Shown here piece after piece: positions 1 to 6,867 of a stretch of DNA of 11,994 nt. The DNA comes from Clostridiales bacterium (GTDB lineage: Bacteria > Bacillota > Clostridia > Lachnospirales > Lachnospiraceae). The notes beneath the pieces were generated by a model. It had not been told where the DNA came from. It did no database searches and saw only the letters and a program-made list of their open reading frames with translations. Within the stretch, counting starts at the first letter, position 1, and the number at the start of each line of letters is the position of its first letter. The stretch spans positions 1 through 11,994 of the forward strand of contig JAGZJZ010000104.1 in NCBI GenBank assembly GCA_018365455.1, in the 5' to 3' direction. The translations under genes and the position numbers were made by a program.

Positions 1-6
1 CACTGA

Positions 7-34
7 ACCGAGAAATGCATCAGGATTTCTCGGT
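7..34. repeat. Perfect 10-bp inverted repeat at left edge
   Basis: Arms ACCGAGAAAT (7-16) and ATTTCTCGGT (25-34) pair perfectly around an 8-nt loop. No T-run follows on the plus strand, and the window ends too soon to see one on the minus strand, so it cannot be called a terminator. It may belong to a structured or repeated intergenic sequence that continues beyond the window. Confidence 0.5.
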
Positions 35-211
35 GAATGCCCGCGTGCCGCCAAAAAGGACTTCGGAAAGGTTAGAAAATACCAGTTCTGCGGCCAGCTA
101 ACGGAGTCCATACCAGTTTCCCACGCCCATCTTTCCGTACACAACCTATCATTTACAAAGCGTCCTTACTCAGCAAAACCCAAATTTAGTGTTTTATAAC
201 CGCATGGTCTC

Positions 212-240
212 ATTATATTGTTGCTAAGTAAACACCTAAA
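212..240 (-). promoter_or_regulatory. Possible leftward promoter
   Basis: Read on the minus strand there is a consensus TATAAT (212-217) with a weak TTTAGG (235-240) at 17-bp spacing. The -35 box is poor, so an activator would probably be needed. The two direct repeats at 237-284 lie at and just upstream of the -35 position, where activator sites usually sit. Any target gene lies to the left and is not visible. Confidence 0.3.
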
Positions 241-284
241 TTGTTCGTTGTATATTTGTAACTTAAATTGTACGTTGTATTTTT
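237..284. repeat. Two direct repeats, 27-bp period
   Basis: The unit TAAATTGTNCGTTGTATN followed by TTT occurs at 237-257 and 264-284, with two differences in 21 positions. The units are exactly 27 bp apart start to start. Tandem AT-rich repeats next to a possible promoter suggest a regulator binding site. The CGTTGTA core loosely resembles LytTR-type sites but does not match their consensus or spacing well, so the regulator is unknown. Confidence 0.5.
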
Positions 285-325
285 AGATTATGTTTGAAAA
301 TTACTTCCTTACCTCAAGTATCTGC

Positions 326-373
326 AAAAAAACACCTGACATGTATCATGCTTTTGCATTTACATGTCAAGTG
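326..373 (-). terminator. Rho-independent terminator after the MATE gene
   Basis: On the minus strand a 13-bp stem (CACTTGACATGTA pairing with TACATGTCAGGTG, one G-T pair) is extended by ATGC/GCAT around a small A-rich loop. It is followed directly by seven T residues (326-332). It lies about 145 nt past the MATE stop codon and probably ends that transcript, which may also include upstream genes by read-through. Confidence 0.85.
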
Positions 374-437
374 CTTCTCTAATACATCATTGCTTAAATA
401 ATTGAGTAATACACACAGGATATTCGTATCAGGGGAT

Positions 438-484
438 CCAAACCATTCTGCAGGTGTAGCGGGCTGCATCAAAGAATGGTTCGG
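438..484. repeat. Inverted repeat between MATE stop and terminator
   Basis: Arms CCAAACCATTCT (438-449) and AGAATGGTTCGG (473-484) pair with one mismatch. A second pair, CTGCA/TGCAG, extends the stem across an asymmetric bulge. No T-run follows in either direction. It would form a stable structure in the 3' untranslated part of the MATE transcript. Function unknown. Confidence 0.5.
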
Positions 485-518
485 ATTTCCTGGTGCGGAT
501 AGCCGAAGTGTATAACCT

Positions 519-1880
519 TTACCGGGTGACATTTTTGACCCACTTATAAGTACGATACCTCCACGTTGTAGCCGGAAGTTTTACAAGCTCGTCGCTGAGC
601 AATATAATATAGACCACAATTACCGGTGCTTTGAAGACAAATGCGGCAATTGCTCCCAGGAAGATCGCAAAGCCCCACAGGGATATTAAATCCAGAATCA
701 GCCCGAACCTGGTATCCCCGCCTGCACGGAAAACCCCCACAACCATGGTGGTATTATATGCCTGGGCTACGACAAAATAAGACATGACAAACATCATCGC
801 CCGTAAATATCCCTGTGCCTGTTCACTCAGTGTCAGATTGGCTCTTACAATCGGTGATATGGTTAGAATAACACCTGCACCAACCACTCCCAATGCCAGT
901 GACAGCTTCACAAAACGTTTTCCATAAAGCTTGGCAAGATCTTCCCGGCCTTCTCCTATGACCTTTCCTATCATGATCGCAGTTGCATTGGATAGCCCGA
1001 ATGTTACCACCATTGCAAGCTGTTTTACTACCTGTGCCACGGAATTTGCTGCTACAGCAGGACTTCCCAGATGTCCGATAACTGCCGTTAACATAGAAAC
1101 ACCCAGTCCCCAGAACATCTCATTTAAGACAACCGGAACTGCATATACCAGGAAATCTTTCATCAAAAGCTTATCTTTCACAAAGAAATCCTTTATGCGG
1201 AAACGAATGGTATGATTCATCTTTTTCGAATAGAAAAGCACAATCACAAACTCGGTTATTCTGGCGATCAAGGTGGCAAGTGCCGCACCCTTTATTCCCA
1301 TTGCCGGAAATCCCAGCAGTCCGAAAATGAAAACGGCATTCAGTGCAACATTGACCATCAGGGATACCAGATACACAATCGTAGAAATGATTACCCGCTC
1401 GATACTTCTCATAATGTTCAGATAAACCAGTGTGGTAGCCGCAAACAGATACGAAAATACAGTAATTCTTAAATATTCCACGCCTCCCTGGATTACATCC
1501 TGCTCGGACGTAAAAATGTGCATGATCTGATAAGGAAACAACAGTACCACAATCATAAACCCAGCCGCTACACAAAGTGCAATCCGCATAGAAATACCCA
1601 GAATCTTTTCAATAGACCTGGTGTCCTTCTTTCCCCAATACTGAGCCGTTAAAACCGCAGCACCGGATGTCAGTCCAAAAAATACCAAAGTCATAATAAA
1701 GTATACCTGGCCTGCCAGAGATGATGCCGAAAGTGCCGTCTCACCCACTTTTCCAAGCATGATTACATCGGCAGAGGTTACACCGACATTAATCAGATTC
1801 TGCAGCGCCATGGGTAAAACCAGTGTTGCAACTAATTTGTAGAACTGTTTTTTTTCTTCTTTGCTGTTAATTTGATACAT
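519..1880 (-). CDS. MATE family efflux transporter
   Basis: A 453-residue polytopic inner-membrane protein of the multidrug and toxic compound extrusion family, which exports cationic drugs or metabolites using a sodium or proton gradient. The length is typical, with two homologous MatE halves of six predicted helices each. Family-like stretches include LPMALQNLINVG near residue 23 and GTSADVIMLG-like sequence after it (VTSADVIMLG), then LTAQYWGKKD near residue 80. The substrate cannot be told from sequence. The start has only a weak upstream AAGG set too close to the ATG, but no better start exists before residue 24. The solo tnpB element ends only about 45 bp upstream, so the original promoter may have been displaced. 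No terminator was seen between gatB and this gene, so read-through from the gat operon or the element is possible. The transcript ends at the hairpin at 326-373. Confidence 0.93.
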   Translation of the reverse strand: MYQINSKEEKKQFYKLVATLVLPMALQNLINVGVTSADVIMLGKVGETALSASSLAGQVYFIMTLVFFGLTSGAAVLTAQYWGKKDTRSIEKILGISMRIALCVAAGFMIVVLLFPYQIMHIFTSEQDVIQGGVEYLRITVFSYLFAATTLVYLNIMRSIERVIISTIVYLVSLMVNVALNAVFIFGLLGFPAMGIKGAALATLIARITEFVIVLFYSKKMNHTIRFRIKDFFVKDKLLMKDFLVYAVPVVLNEMFWGLGVSMLTAVIGHLGSPAVAANSVAQVVKQLAMVVTFGLSNATAIMIGKVIGEGREDLAKLYGKRFVKLSLALGVVGAGVILTISPIVRANLTLSEQAQGYLRAMMFVMSYFVVAQAYNTTMVVGVFRAGGDTRFGLILDLISLWGFAIFLGAIAAFVFKAPVIVVYIILLSDELVKLPATTWRYRTYKWVKNVTR

Positions 1881-1926
1881 AGCCCTTGCTACTCAAAATA
1901 TGAACAAAACTATCCATATCGAGATA

Positions 1927-2069
1927 TTGACTATTCTTACGAATGAGTCTTGCTGCATCACCGTGTATGCTTTCAATCTGCAGAACAGTATCTACTCACA
2001 GGTCCTTGTACACTCCACAGCCGTAAATTCCCGACTAAAAGCCATCGGTACATGCTTACAAGCCTTTGA
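1927..2069 (-). ncRNA. Right end of tnpB element with putative omegaRNA (reRNA)
   Basis: In IS200/IS605-type elements the guide RNA of TnpB overlaps the 3' end of tnpB and the element's right end. Here 143 nt follow the tnpB stop. They contain GGCTGTGGAG-like sequence commonly seen in these tails, then a hairpin GACTCATTC-GTAA-GAATAGTC (1929-1949) ending in TCAA (1927-1930), as expected for a right-end structure recognised by the Y1 transposase. By this reading the guide would be the flanking DNA below position 1927, starting TATCTCGATATGG. The boundary and RNA are inferred; the hairpin is seen directly. The 5' end of the RNA probably lies inside tnpB. Confidence 0.55.
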
Positions 2070-3236
2070 TTATGCGGTTTTGTAAGTTTTAGCATCTCTC
2101 AAATTAAGGCTTGCATTGCAGTCTCTATCAGCGTGATAACCGCATTCACAGGTGTATATTCGGTCTGAAAGTTTTAAATCCTTTCTAATACAGCCACACG
2201 CATGGCACATCCTGCTTGATGGATACCACCTGTCCACAATTCTTAATTCAATTCCATTCCCTCGGCATTTTGCTTCCAGTTTTGTCCTGAATTCGTAGAA
2301 CTTTTGGGAAGCAATCGCTTTCGAAAGATGCCTGTTCTTCATCATTCCGGATACATTCAAATCTTCAATAGTTATATAGGATGGTTTGGTTTTTACCAGC
2401 TCACTAACACATTTATTGATATAATCTGAACGGATACATAAAATCCTGTGATAAAGTTTTTGTACCTTTAACTGTTGTTTCTGGATATTCTGTTTAGTAG
2501 TTACTCCTTTCCCTAAGCGCTTTTTATAGTCTTCGTATTTTCTCGACAGACAGCGCTGCTCCCGTTTTAACTTTCTTTCTAATCCTTTAAGTTTTACAGA
2601 TTTATTGATGTTTTGGTAAATCTTTCCGTTACTTACAATGGCAAAATTCTTCACCCCTAAATCTATTCCCAATCCAAAATCACCTAATGCTGGCTTTACG
2701 GATTCTTTTTCATCCACAAGAACTGATACATAATACCTTCCTGCTTTATAGGAAACTGTTCCACTTTTGATCAGATGTGTATTTGGATTTGTGGGCAAAT
2801 AATTCTTTTCCTTTAACCTTACCCATCCAAGCGTTGGAATCTTAATACGGTGTCTCTCGCATGGAATAACAACTTTGGCATCCGTTTTAACAAAGTACAT
2901 TTTGAGTTCCGATTTCCCTTTCTTTTTAAAGTGCGGAAATCCTGCCTGACCTCTAAAGAATCTTTTATAAGACCTGTCTGCATGCATAATACTTTGCTTT
3001 ACAGACTTGCTGCTTACTTCTTTTATCCAGATATATTCTGGATTTTCTTTTAACCATACATTATTCAACCATTTTGAAAAATCCATACCAGATATAAATT
3101 TTTCTTCTTTCTCATAAGCATCCCTATTACAGGTAAGATAGAAGTTATAGACAAATCGGCAGACCCCAATCGTTTTAAGAATCATCTGCATCTGCTCCGG
3201 AGTTGGATTTATTTCAGTCTTGTAACTCTTTAGCAA
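2070..3236 (-). CDS. tnpB: TnpB, RNA-guided endonuclease of an IS605/IS1341-type element
   Basis: A TnpB/OrfB protein, ancestor family of Cas12 nucleases, which uses an RNA from the element's right end to cut DNA and helps the element persist. The helix-turn-helix-like N-terminus (KSYKTEINPTPEQ) is typical. The RuvC parts are present: GIDLGVKNFAIVSNG (first Asp), ITIEDLNVSGMMKN (Glu), and HADRDCNASLNL (last Asp). The zinc ribbon has CHAC and CECG pairs. All catalytic residues are therefore intact. The family usually begins near this point, and TTG at 3234-3236 follows GGGGGGAGG closely, so I prefer it (388 aa). The alternative ATG at 3258-3260 would give 396 aa but lacks a ribosome binding site. 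No tnpA is present, so the element could move only with a transposase supplied in trans. Confidence 0.92.
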   Translation of the reverse strand: MLKSYKTEINPTPEQMQMILKTIGVCRFVYNFYLTCNRDAYEKEEKFISGMDFSKWLNNVWLKENPEYIWIKEVSSKSVKQSIMHADRSYKRFFRGQAGFPHFKKKGKSELKMYFVKTDAKVVIPCERHRIKIPTLGWVRLKEKNYLPTNPNTHLIKSGTVSYKAGRYYVSVLVDEKESVKPALGDFGLGIDLGVKNFAIVSNGKIYQNINKSVKLKGLERKLKREQRCLSRKYEDYKKRLGKGVTTKQNIQKQQLKVQKLYHRILCIRSDYINKCVSELVKTKPSYITIEDLNVSGMMKNRHLSKAIASQKFYEFRTKLEAKCRGNGIELRIVDRWYPSSRMCHACGCIRKDLKLSDRIYTCECGYHADRDCNASLNLRDAKTYKTA

Positions 3237-3320
3237 TATCCTCCCCCCTCTCGTAAACATTGGATAGTAAAGTTAAGCATTTTTTCCTTATTATAAATCC
3301 CCTATTTATCTCTGCATCAA
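3237..3320 (-). mobile_element. Putative left end of the solo tnpB element
   Basis: Upstream of tnpB on the minus strand is a small perfect hairpin, ATAAAT-AGGGG-ATTTAT (3293-3309), preceded by TTGAT (3316-3320). Left ends of IS200/IS605 elements carry a subterminal hairpin a few bases inside a short target motif, and TTGAT is the known target and TAM of ISDra2. This fits an element spanning about 1927-3320, roughly 1.4 kb. The assignment rests on arrangement only; the motif could be a chance match. Confidence 0.4.
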
Positions 3321-3347
3321 TAACTATTAAGTAACACGCTCAAGGCT

Positions 3348-3375
3348 ATTATATCAATGTTCTGACAAATTACAA
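3348..3375 (-). promoter_or_regulatory. Possible leftward promoter upstream of tnpB
   Basis: On the minus strand TTGTAA (3370-3375) and a consensus TATAAT (3348-3353) are spaced by 16 bp. It starts just after the gatB stop codon and would drive tnpB and possibly the MATE gene. If the element's left end is near 3320, this promoter lies outside it and may originally have served the MATE gene. Confidence 0.45.
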
Positions 3376-3382
3376 GCTTTTT

Positions 3383-4828
3383 TTAAAGTGTACCGCCGCT
3401 TAATAGCTCTCTTAAAATACGGTTCACCGTCCCTGGATCTGCCTTTCCTTTCATGGCTTTCATCGTCTGCCCTACCAGGAATCCGATTGCTTTTTCTTTT
3501 CCATTTTTATAATCGGTTACCGACTGGGGATTTTGGGCTGCAACCTGTGCAATGACGCCCCTTAATTCCCCTTCATCATTTACCGTCTTCAATCCATGTT
3601 CTTCTACATATAACACAGGATCAGCATCTTCATGGAAAATATGCTCAAATACCTCTTTGGCAACACTGCTGTTAATGGTGCCTGCCTCGGTAAGTTCTAC
3701 CAGCTTCGCCAGGTTTTCCGGTGAAAACGTGATGTCTTCCGGTTCCCTGTTCTTTTCTTTCAGAAGTCTGAGTGTCTCTACCATGAGCCAGTTTGAAACC
3801 TTCTTGGGTTTCTTGCAGATAGCTGCTGCCGCTTCAAAAATATCAGCCATTTTTTTAGACGATGTTAAAATGCCAGCGTCATAATCCGGTATATCGAACT
3901 CTTTTTTATAACGAAGCAGTTTTTCCGCGCGAAGCTCAGGCTGAGTTTCTTTTATTTTTTGAATCCACTCATCACTGATCAGGATTGGCGGCAGATCCGG
4001 GTCCGGAAAATAGCGGTAATCTTTTGCATCTTCTTTGGATCGCATAGGATAAGAAGACTCTTTATTGTCATCCCAGCGCCTGGTTTCCTGAATGACACTT
4101 TTGCCTTCCTCCAGCAATTCGATCTGTCTGGCACGTTCTCCTTCAATTGCCCTGGCAATAGCCTTAAAGGAATTCAGGTTTTTCATTTCTGTACGTGTGC
4201 CCAGTTTTTCTGTTCCGGCTTCTCTTACAGACAAGTTGACATCCGCCCTCATGGACCCCTCCTGCAGCTTACAATCCGAGGCTCCAAGATATTGAATCAT
4301 CAACCTCAGTTTTTCCAGATAAGCTATTACTTCCCTGGCAGTTCTCATATCCGGCTCGGAAACGATTTCTATCAGAGGTACCCCGCTTCTGTTATAATCC
4401 ACTAATGAACAGTCTTCCCATTCATCATGAATCAGTTTTCCCGCATCCTCTTCCATATGGATTTCATGGATTCCAATGGTTTTCTTTCCGCTCTCCGTTT
4501 CAATCTCTATCCCACCATCATAGCAGATTGGCAGATACAGTTGTGAAATCTGGTAGTTCTGTGGATTATCGGGATAAAAATAGTTTTTACGGTCGAATTT
4601 ACAATACTGGTTAATCTTACAGTTTGCAGCAAGCCCCACCGCCAGTGCATACTCCACTACCTGTTTATTCAGAACCGGCAGACTTCCAGGCATTCCTGCA
4701 CAAACGGGGCAGGTATGAGTATTGGGTGCACCCCCAAATGCTGTCTGGCAGGAACAGAAAATTTTCGTTTTTGCAGCCAATTCCACATGGACTTCCAGTC
4801 CGATTACGGTTTCATACTTTTTACTCAT
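3383..4828 (-). CDS. gatB: Aspartyl/glutamyl-tRNA amidotransferase subunit B
   Basis: GatB is the tRNA-binding and kinase subunit of GatCAB. It activates the side chain of misacylated Asp-tRNA-Asn or Glu-tRNA-Gln with ATP and receives ammonia from GatA. The product is 481 residues, normal for the family. Visible features, counted from the chosen start: GLEVHVEL at 10-17, the zinc site with C25, C27, C40 and C43 (IFCSC, then CPVCAG), HMEEDAGK, and RSGVPLIEIVSEPD. The C-terminal part is the helical YqeY-like tail that contacts tRNA. Two in-frame ATGs lie six bases apart. The second is preferred because GAGGAG sits 8 nt before it but only 2 nt before the first (4834). This start overlaps the gatA stop as ATGA, so the two genes are translationally coupled. 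Confidence 0.97.
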   Translation of the reverse strand: MSKKYETVIGLEVHVELAAKTKIFCSCQTAFGGAPNTHTCPVCAGMPGSLPVLNKQVVEYALAVGLAANCKINQYCKFDRKNYFYPDNPQNYQISQLYLPICYDGGIEIETESGKKTIGIHEIHMEEDAGKLIHDEWEDCSLVDYNRSGVPLIEIVSEPDMRTAREVIAYLEKLRLMIQYLGASDCKLQEGSMRADVNLSVREAGTEKLGTRTEMKNLNSFKAIARAIEGERARQIELLEEGKSVIQETRRWDDNKESSYPMRSKEDAKDYRYFPDPDLPPILISDEWIQKIKETQPELRAEKLLRYKKEFDIPDYDAGILTSSKKMADIFEAAAAICKKPKKVSNWLMVETLRLLKEKNREPEDITFSPENLAKLVELTEAGTINSSVAKEVFEHIFHEDADPVLYVEEHGLKTVNDEGELRGVIAQVAAQNPQSVTDYKNGKEKAIGFLVGQTMKAMKGKADPGTVNRILRELLSGGTL

Positions 4829-6306
4829 GGGCATTTCTCCTCAATTCGTACCATCTGAGGCGCTTCATAAGTTCTGCTTTGTTCAAAACTGTAAGCTGCC
4901 CGGATGATTTTTTTCTCTTCAAAACAATCTCCTATAAACTGAACTCCAATAGGCATCCCCTGCGTATTCTTGCCGCAAGGTACTGAAATTCCGGGAAGCC
5001 CTGCCAAGTTTACTGAAATTGTATAGATATCCCCCAGATACATTTTCAGCGGATCCCCAAGGTTTTCCCCAAGCTTTGGTGCTGCAGATGGAGCCGTGGG
5101 TCCCAGGATAACGTCATACTTCTGAAATGCCCCATCAAATGCCTGTTTTATCAAAGCCTTGGTGCGAAGTGCCTTCAGATAATATGCATCGTAATATCCG
5201 GAGCTTAATACAAAGGAACCCAGCATAATACGCCTTTTCACCTCAGTTCCAAAGCCCTGGGATCGGCTTTTCTTATACATATCATGCAGCCCCTGATATT
5301 CCGGCGCACGGTAGCCGTATTTCACTCCGTCGAACCTGGAGAGGTTGGAACTAGCCTCTGCCGAAGCAATGACATAATACGCCGGCACAGCGTATTCCAC
5401 CAGCTTTAAGTCAAATTCCTCCACGATTGCTCCCTTTTCCCGAAGTACATCTGCCGCCTTAAGGACAGCCTCTTTCACCTGGTTATCCAGTCCTTTCCCC
5501 AGATAGTCTGCCGGTATTCCAATGCGCATGCCCTTTACATCCTCTCGTAATGCCGATGTAAAATCATAACTTTCCCTGAGGACGGACGTACTGTCTTTTT
5601 TGTCATAGGAGGCCACGGTCTCCAGAATGGCTGCACAGTCAGATACATCCTTTGCTACCGGACCGATTTGATCCAGTGAGGAACCATAGGCGATCAATCC
5701 ATATCTGGAAACAGTTCCGTAAGTGGGTTTTAGCCCCGTAACTCCGCAGTACGAACTTGGCTGGCGTATAGATCCCCCCGTATCCGAACCAAGTGCGAAG
5801 AAACATTCCTCTGCTGACACTGCTGCACAGGACCCACCCGAGGAACCTCCCGGAACATGCCGGATATTCCAGGGATTTCTGGTAACGCCAAATGCTGATG
5901 TCTCTGTGGTGCTTCCCATAGCAAACTCATCCATATTTGTTTTTCCCAAAACGATCACGCCTGCTTCTTCCAGGTTATAAATTGCCTGGGCAGAATATCC
6001 TGGAACAAAATTCTCCAACATCTTAGAACTGCATGTTGTGGGAATCCCTTTTGTGCAGATATTATCCTTTATGGCTGCCGGCACGCCCGCCAGAGGACCC
6101 TGCAGCCTTCCTGTACTAATCTCTTTTTGTACCTCATCTGCCCTTCGCAGTGCCCCTTCTCTATCCACAGATACATAGGCATGCACCTTATCTTCTATTT
6201 CTCTGATCTGCGCCAGCGATGCACAAACGGCTTCTTTTACAGATATTTCTTTTTTCTTAATCCTCTTTCCCAGTTCCAGGGCTGTCAGACTTTTTATACT
6301 CACCAT
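4825..6306 (-). CDS. gatA: Aspartyl/glutamyl-tRNA amidotransferase subunit A
   Basis: GatA is the glutaminase subunit of GatCAB and releases ammonia from glutamine for transfer to the misacylated tRNA in GatB. It belongs to the amidase-signature family. The 493-residue product has the full Ser-cisSer-Lys triad: K80 in AAIKDN, S155 in the glycine-serine stretch PGGSSGGSCAA, and S179 in GSDTGGSIRQP. The spacing is almost identical to the structurally known Staphylococcus aureus enzyme. The start is supported by AGAGGAG set 6 nt upstream of the ATG. Its stop overlaps the gatB start. It is separated from gatC by 193 nt of structured DNA with a terminator-like hairpin, which is unusual for subunits needed in equal amounts. 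Confidence 0.97.
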   Translation of the reverse strand: MVSIKSLTALELGKRIKKKEISVKEAVCASLAQIREIEDKVHAYVSVDREGALRRADEVQKEISTGRLQGPLAGVPAAIKDNICTKGIPTTCSSKMLENFVPGYSAQAIYNLEEAGVIVLGKTNMDEFAMGSTTETSAFGVTRNPWNIRHVPGGSSGGSCAAVSAEECFFALGSDTGGSIRQPSSYCGVTGLKPTYGTVSRYGLIAYGSSLDQIGPVAKDVSDCAAILETVASYDKKDSTSVLRESYDFTSALREDVKGMRIGIPADYLGKGLDNQVKEAVLKAADVLREKGAIVEEFDLKLVEYAVPAYYVIASAEASSNLSRFDGVKYGYRAPEYQGLHDMYKKSRSQGFGTEVKRRIMLGSFVLSSGYYDAYYLKALRTKALIKQAFDGAFQKYDVILGPTAPSAAPKLGENLGDPLKMYLGDIYTISVNLAGLPGISVPCGKNTQGMPIGVQFIGDCFEEKKIIRAAYSFEQSRTYEAPQMVRIEEKCP

Positions 6307-6357
6307 AAAAATCTCCTCTCACTATAACGGACTTATCTTATTCCCGCGAGCAACGAG

Positions 6358-6436
6358 CCAAACGGACACGCTGGCGCGTCCATTTGGCGACTGCCGCGAG
6401 GGTTGCTGAACGTCCAGCGGACGTTCGTTTAGCAAC
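6358..6436. repeat. GC-rich double-hairpin element between gatC and gatA
   Basis: Two large imperfect hairpins lie side by side. The first has arms CCAAACGGACACGC (6358-6371) and GCGTCCATTTGG (6376-6387). The second has arms GTTGCTGAACGTCC (6402-6415) and a pairing strand at 6419-6436 with a 4-nt bulge. CCGCGAG occurs before each (6344-6350 and 6394-6400). The segment is clearly richer in GC than the flanking genes and has no coding logic. This is the look of a dispersed intergenic repeat (REP/BIME or MITE-like), but copies elsewhere cannot be checked here. Confidence 0.6.
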
Positions 6437-6457
6437 GACCGGAGCGGAAGCGGAGAA

Positions 6458-6489
6458 CAAAAACCCCGTTGCTTGCAGCGGGGTTTTTG
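6458..6489. terminator. Terminator-like hairpin directly after gatC
   Basis: Arms CAAAAACCCCG (6458-6468) and CGGGGTTTTTG (6479-6489) pair perfectly around a 10-nt loop. In the leftward direction it starts 11 nt after the gatC stop and gives a CCCCG stem followed by five T residues. It is symmetric and could act in both directions. Because it lies inside the gat operon, it should cause partial termination at most, unless gatA has another promoter. Confidence 0.6.
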
Positions 6490-6499
6490 ACTCCGCCGT

Positions 6500-6790
6500 T
6501 TACACGGTCTTCGGAACTTTAAACATGCTATCCTTCTGCTCCGGTGCATTCTCCAGTATTTGTTCTCTTTTATCTCCGTTTTCCACCTGATCCTCACGGA
6601 ATACATTGTGAATGGAAAATACATGAGACATAGGCTCTACATTAGCCGTGTCCAGTTCATTTAATTTATCTATATAATCCAGCATATTATTCATATCCTT
6701 TTTCGCCTGCTCTTTTTCTTCCGGGGACAATTCCAGTTTCGCCAGAATCCCAACATATTCAATTGTTTCGTCATTGATCTGATTTGCCAT
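6500..6790 (-). CDS. gatC: Aspartyl/glutamyl-tRNA amidotransferase subunit C
   Basis: GatC is the small scaffold subunit that wraps around the GatA-GatB interface and stabilises the amidotransferase. At 96 residues it has the usual length and the conserved pattern: an N-terminal helix with YVGILAKLELSPEEKE, a second helix with MLDYIDKLNELDT, and the motif NVEPMSHVF followed by an extended tail with FREDQV and PEQKDSMFKVPKTV. The start has GAAGGG 7 nt upstream. It follows aspS by 77 nt and comes first among the three gat genes, the common bacterial order C-A-B. A terminator-like hairpin and a GC-rich repeat separate it from gatA. Confidence 0.96.
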   Translation of the reverse strand: MANQINDETIEYVGILAKLELSPEEKEQAKKDMNNMLDYIDKLNELDTANVEPMSHVFSIHNVFREDQVENGDKREQILENAPEQKDSMFKVPKTV

Positions 6791-6867
6791 ATTAATTCCC
6801 TTCTTTCTCTGAAATACGATTTAGTTTTATCTGTGGTACATAAACCAGATGATTTTTCAGACATGCT

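Larger units (their letters stand above)
1..313. other. Left-edge region without a confident gene
   Basis: No reading frame here has both a convincing start and a recognisable product. On the minus strand between about 1 and 150, all three frames have open stretches, which suggests composition or a repeat remnant rather than a gene. The region contains the hairpin at 7-34 and the direct repeats and possible promoter at 212-284, listed separately. A gene to the left of position 1 could be served by that promoter. Confidence 0.5.

Noticed and set aside
72..152. 26-codon minus-strand ORF with an AAGGA about 10 nt upstream
   Set aside because: It is too short to judge, resembles no known peptide, and the other frames are also open here. 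It may be part of a repeat.
314..532. 72-codon minus-strand ORF overlapping the end of the MATE gene
   Set aside because: It runs straight through the inverted repeat at 438-484 and the terminator hairpin at 326-373, has no good ribosome binding site and resembles no known protein.
1867..1995. Minus-strand open frame from the tnpB right end into the start of the MATE gene
   Set aside because: I considered a gene fragment cut by the insertion, but it lacks a start, crosses the right-end hairpin, and such tails of tnpB elements often look coding. No matching 5' part is seen on the other side of the element.
4829..4834. First ATG of gatB (two codons upstream)
   Set aside because: The ribosome binding site is only 2 nt away from it but 8 nt from the next ATG, which also gives the normal family start.
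6322..6624. 100-codon minus-strand ORF across the gatC-gatA gap
   Set aside because: It starts within gatC in another frame and continues through the GC-rich hairpins; the translation is arginine- and serine-rich in the way typical of noncoding GC-rich repeats.
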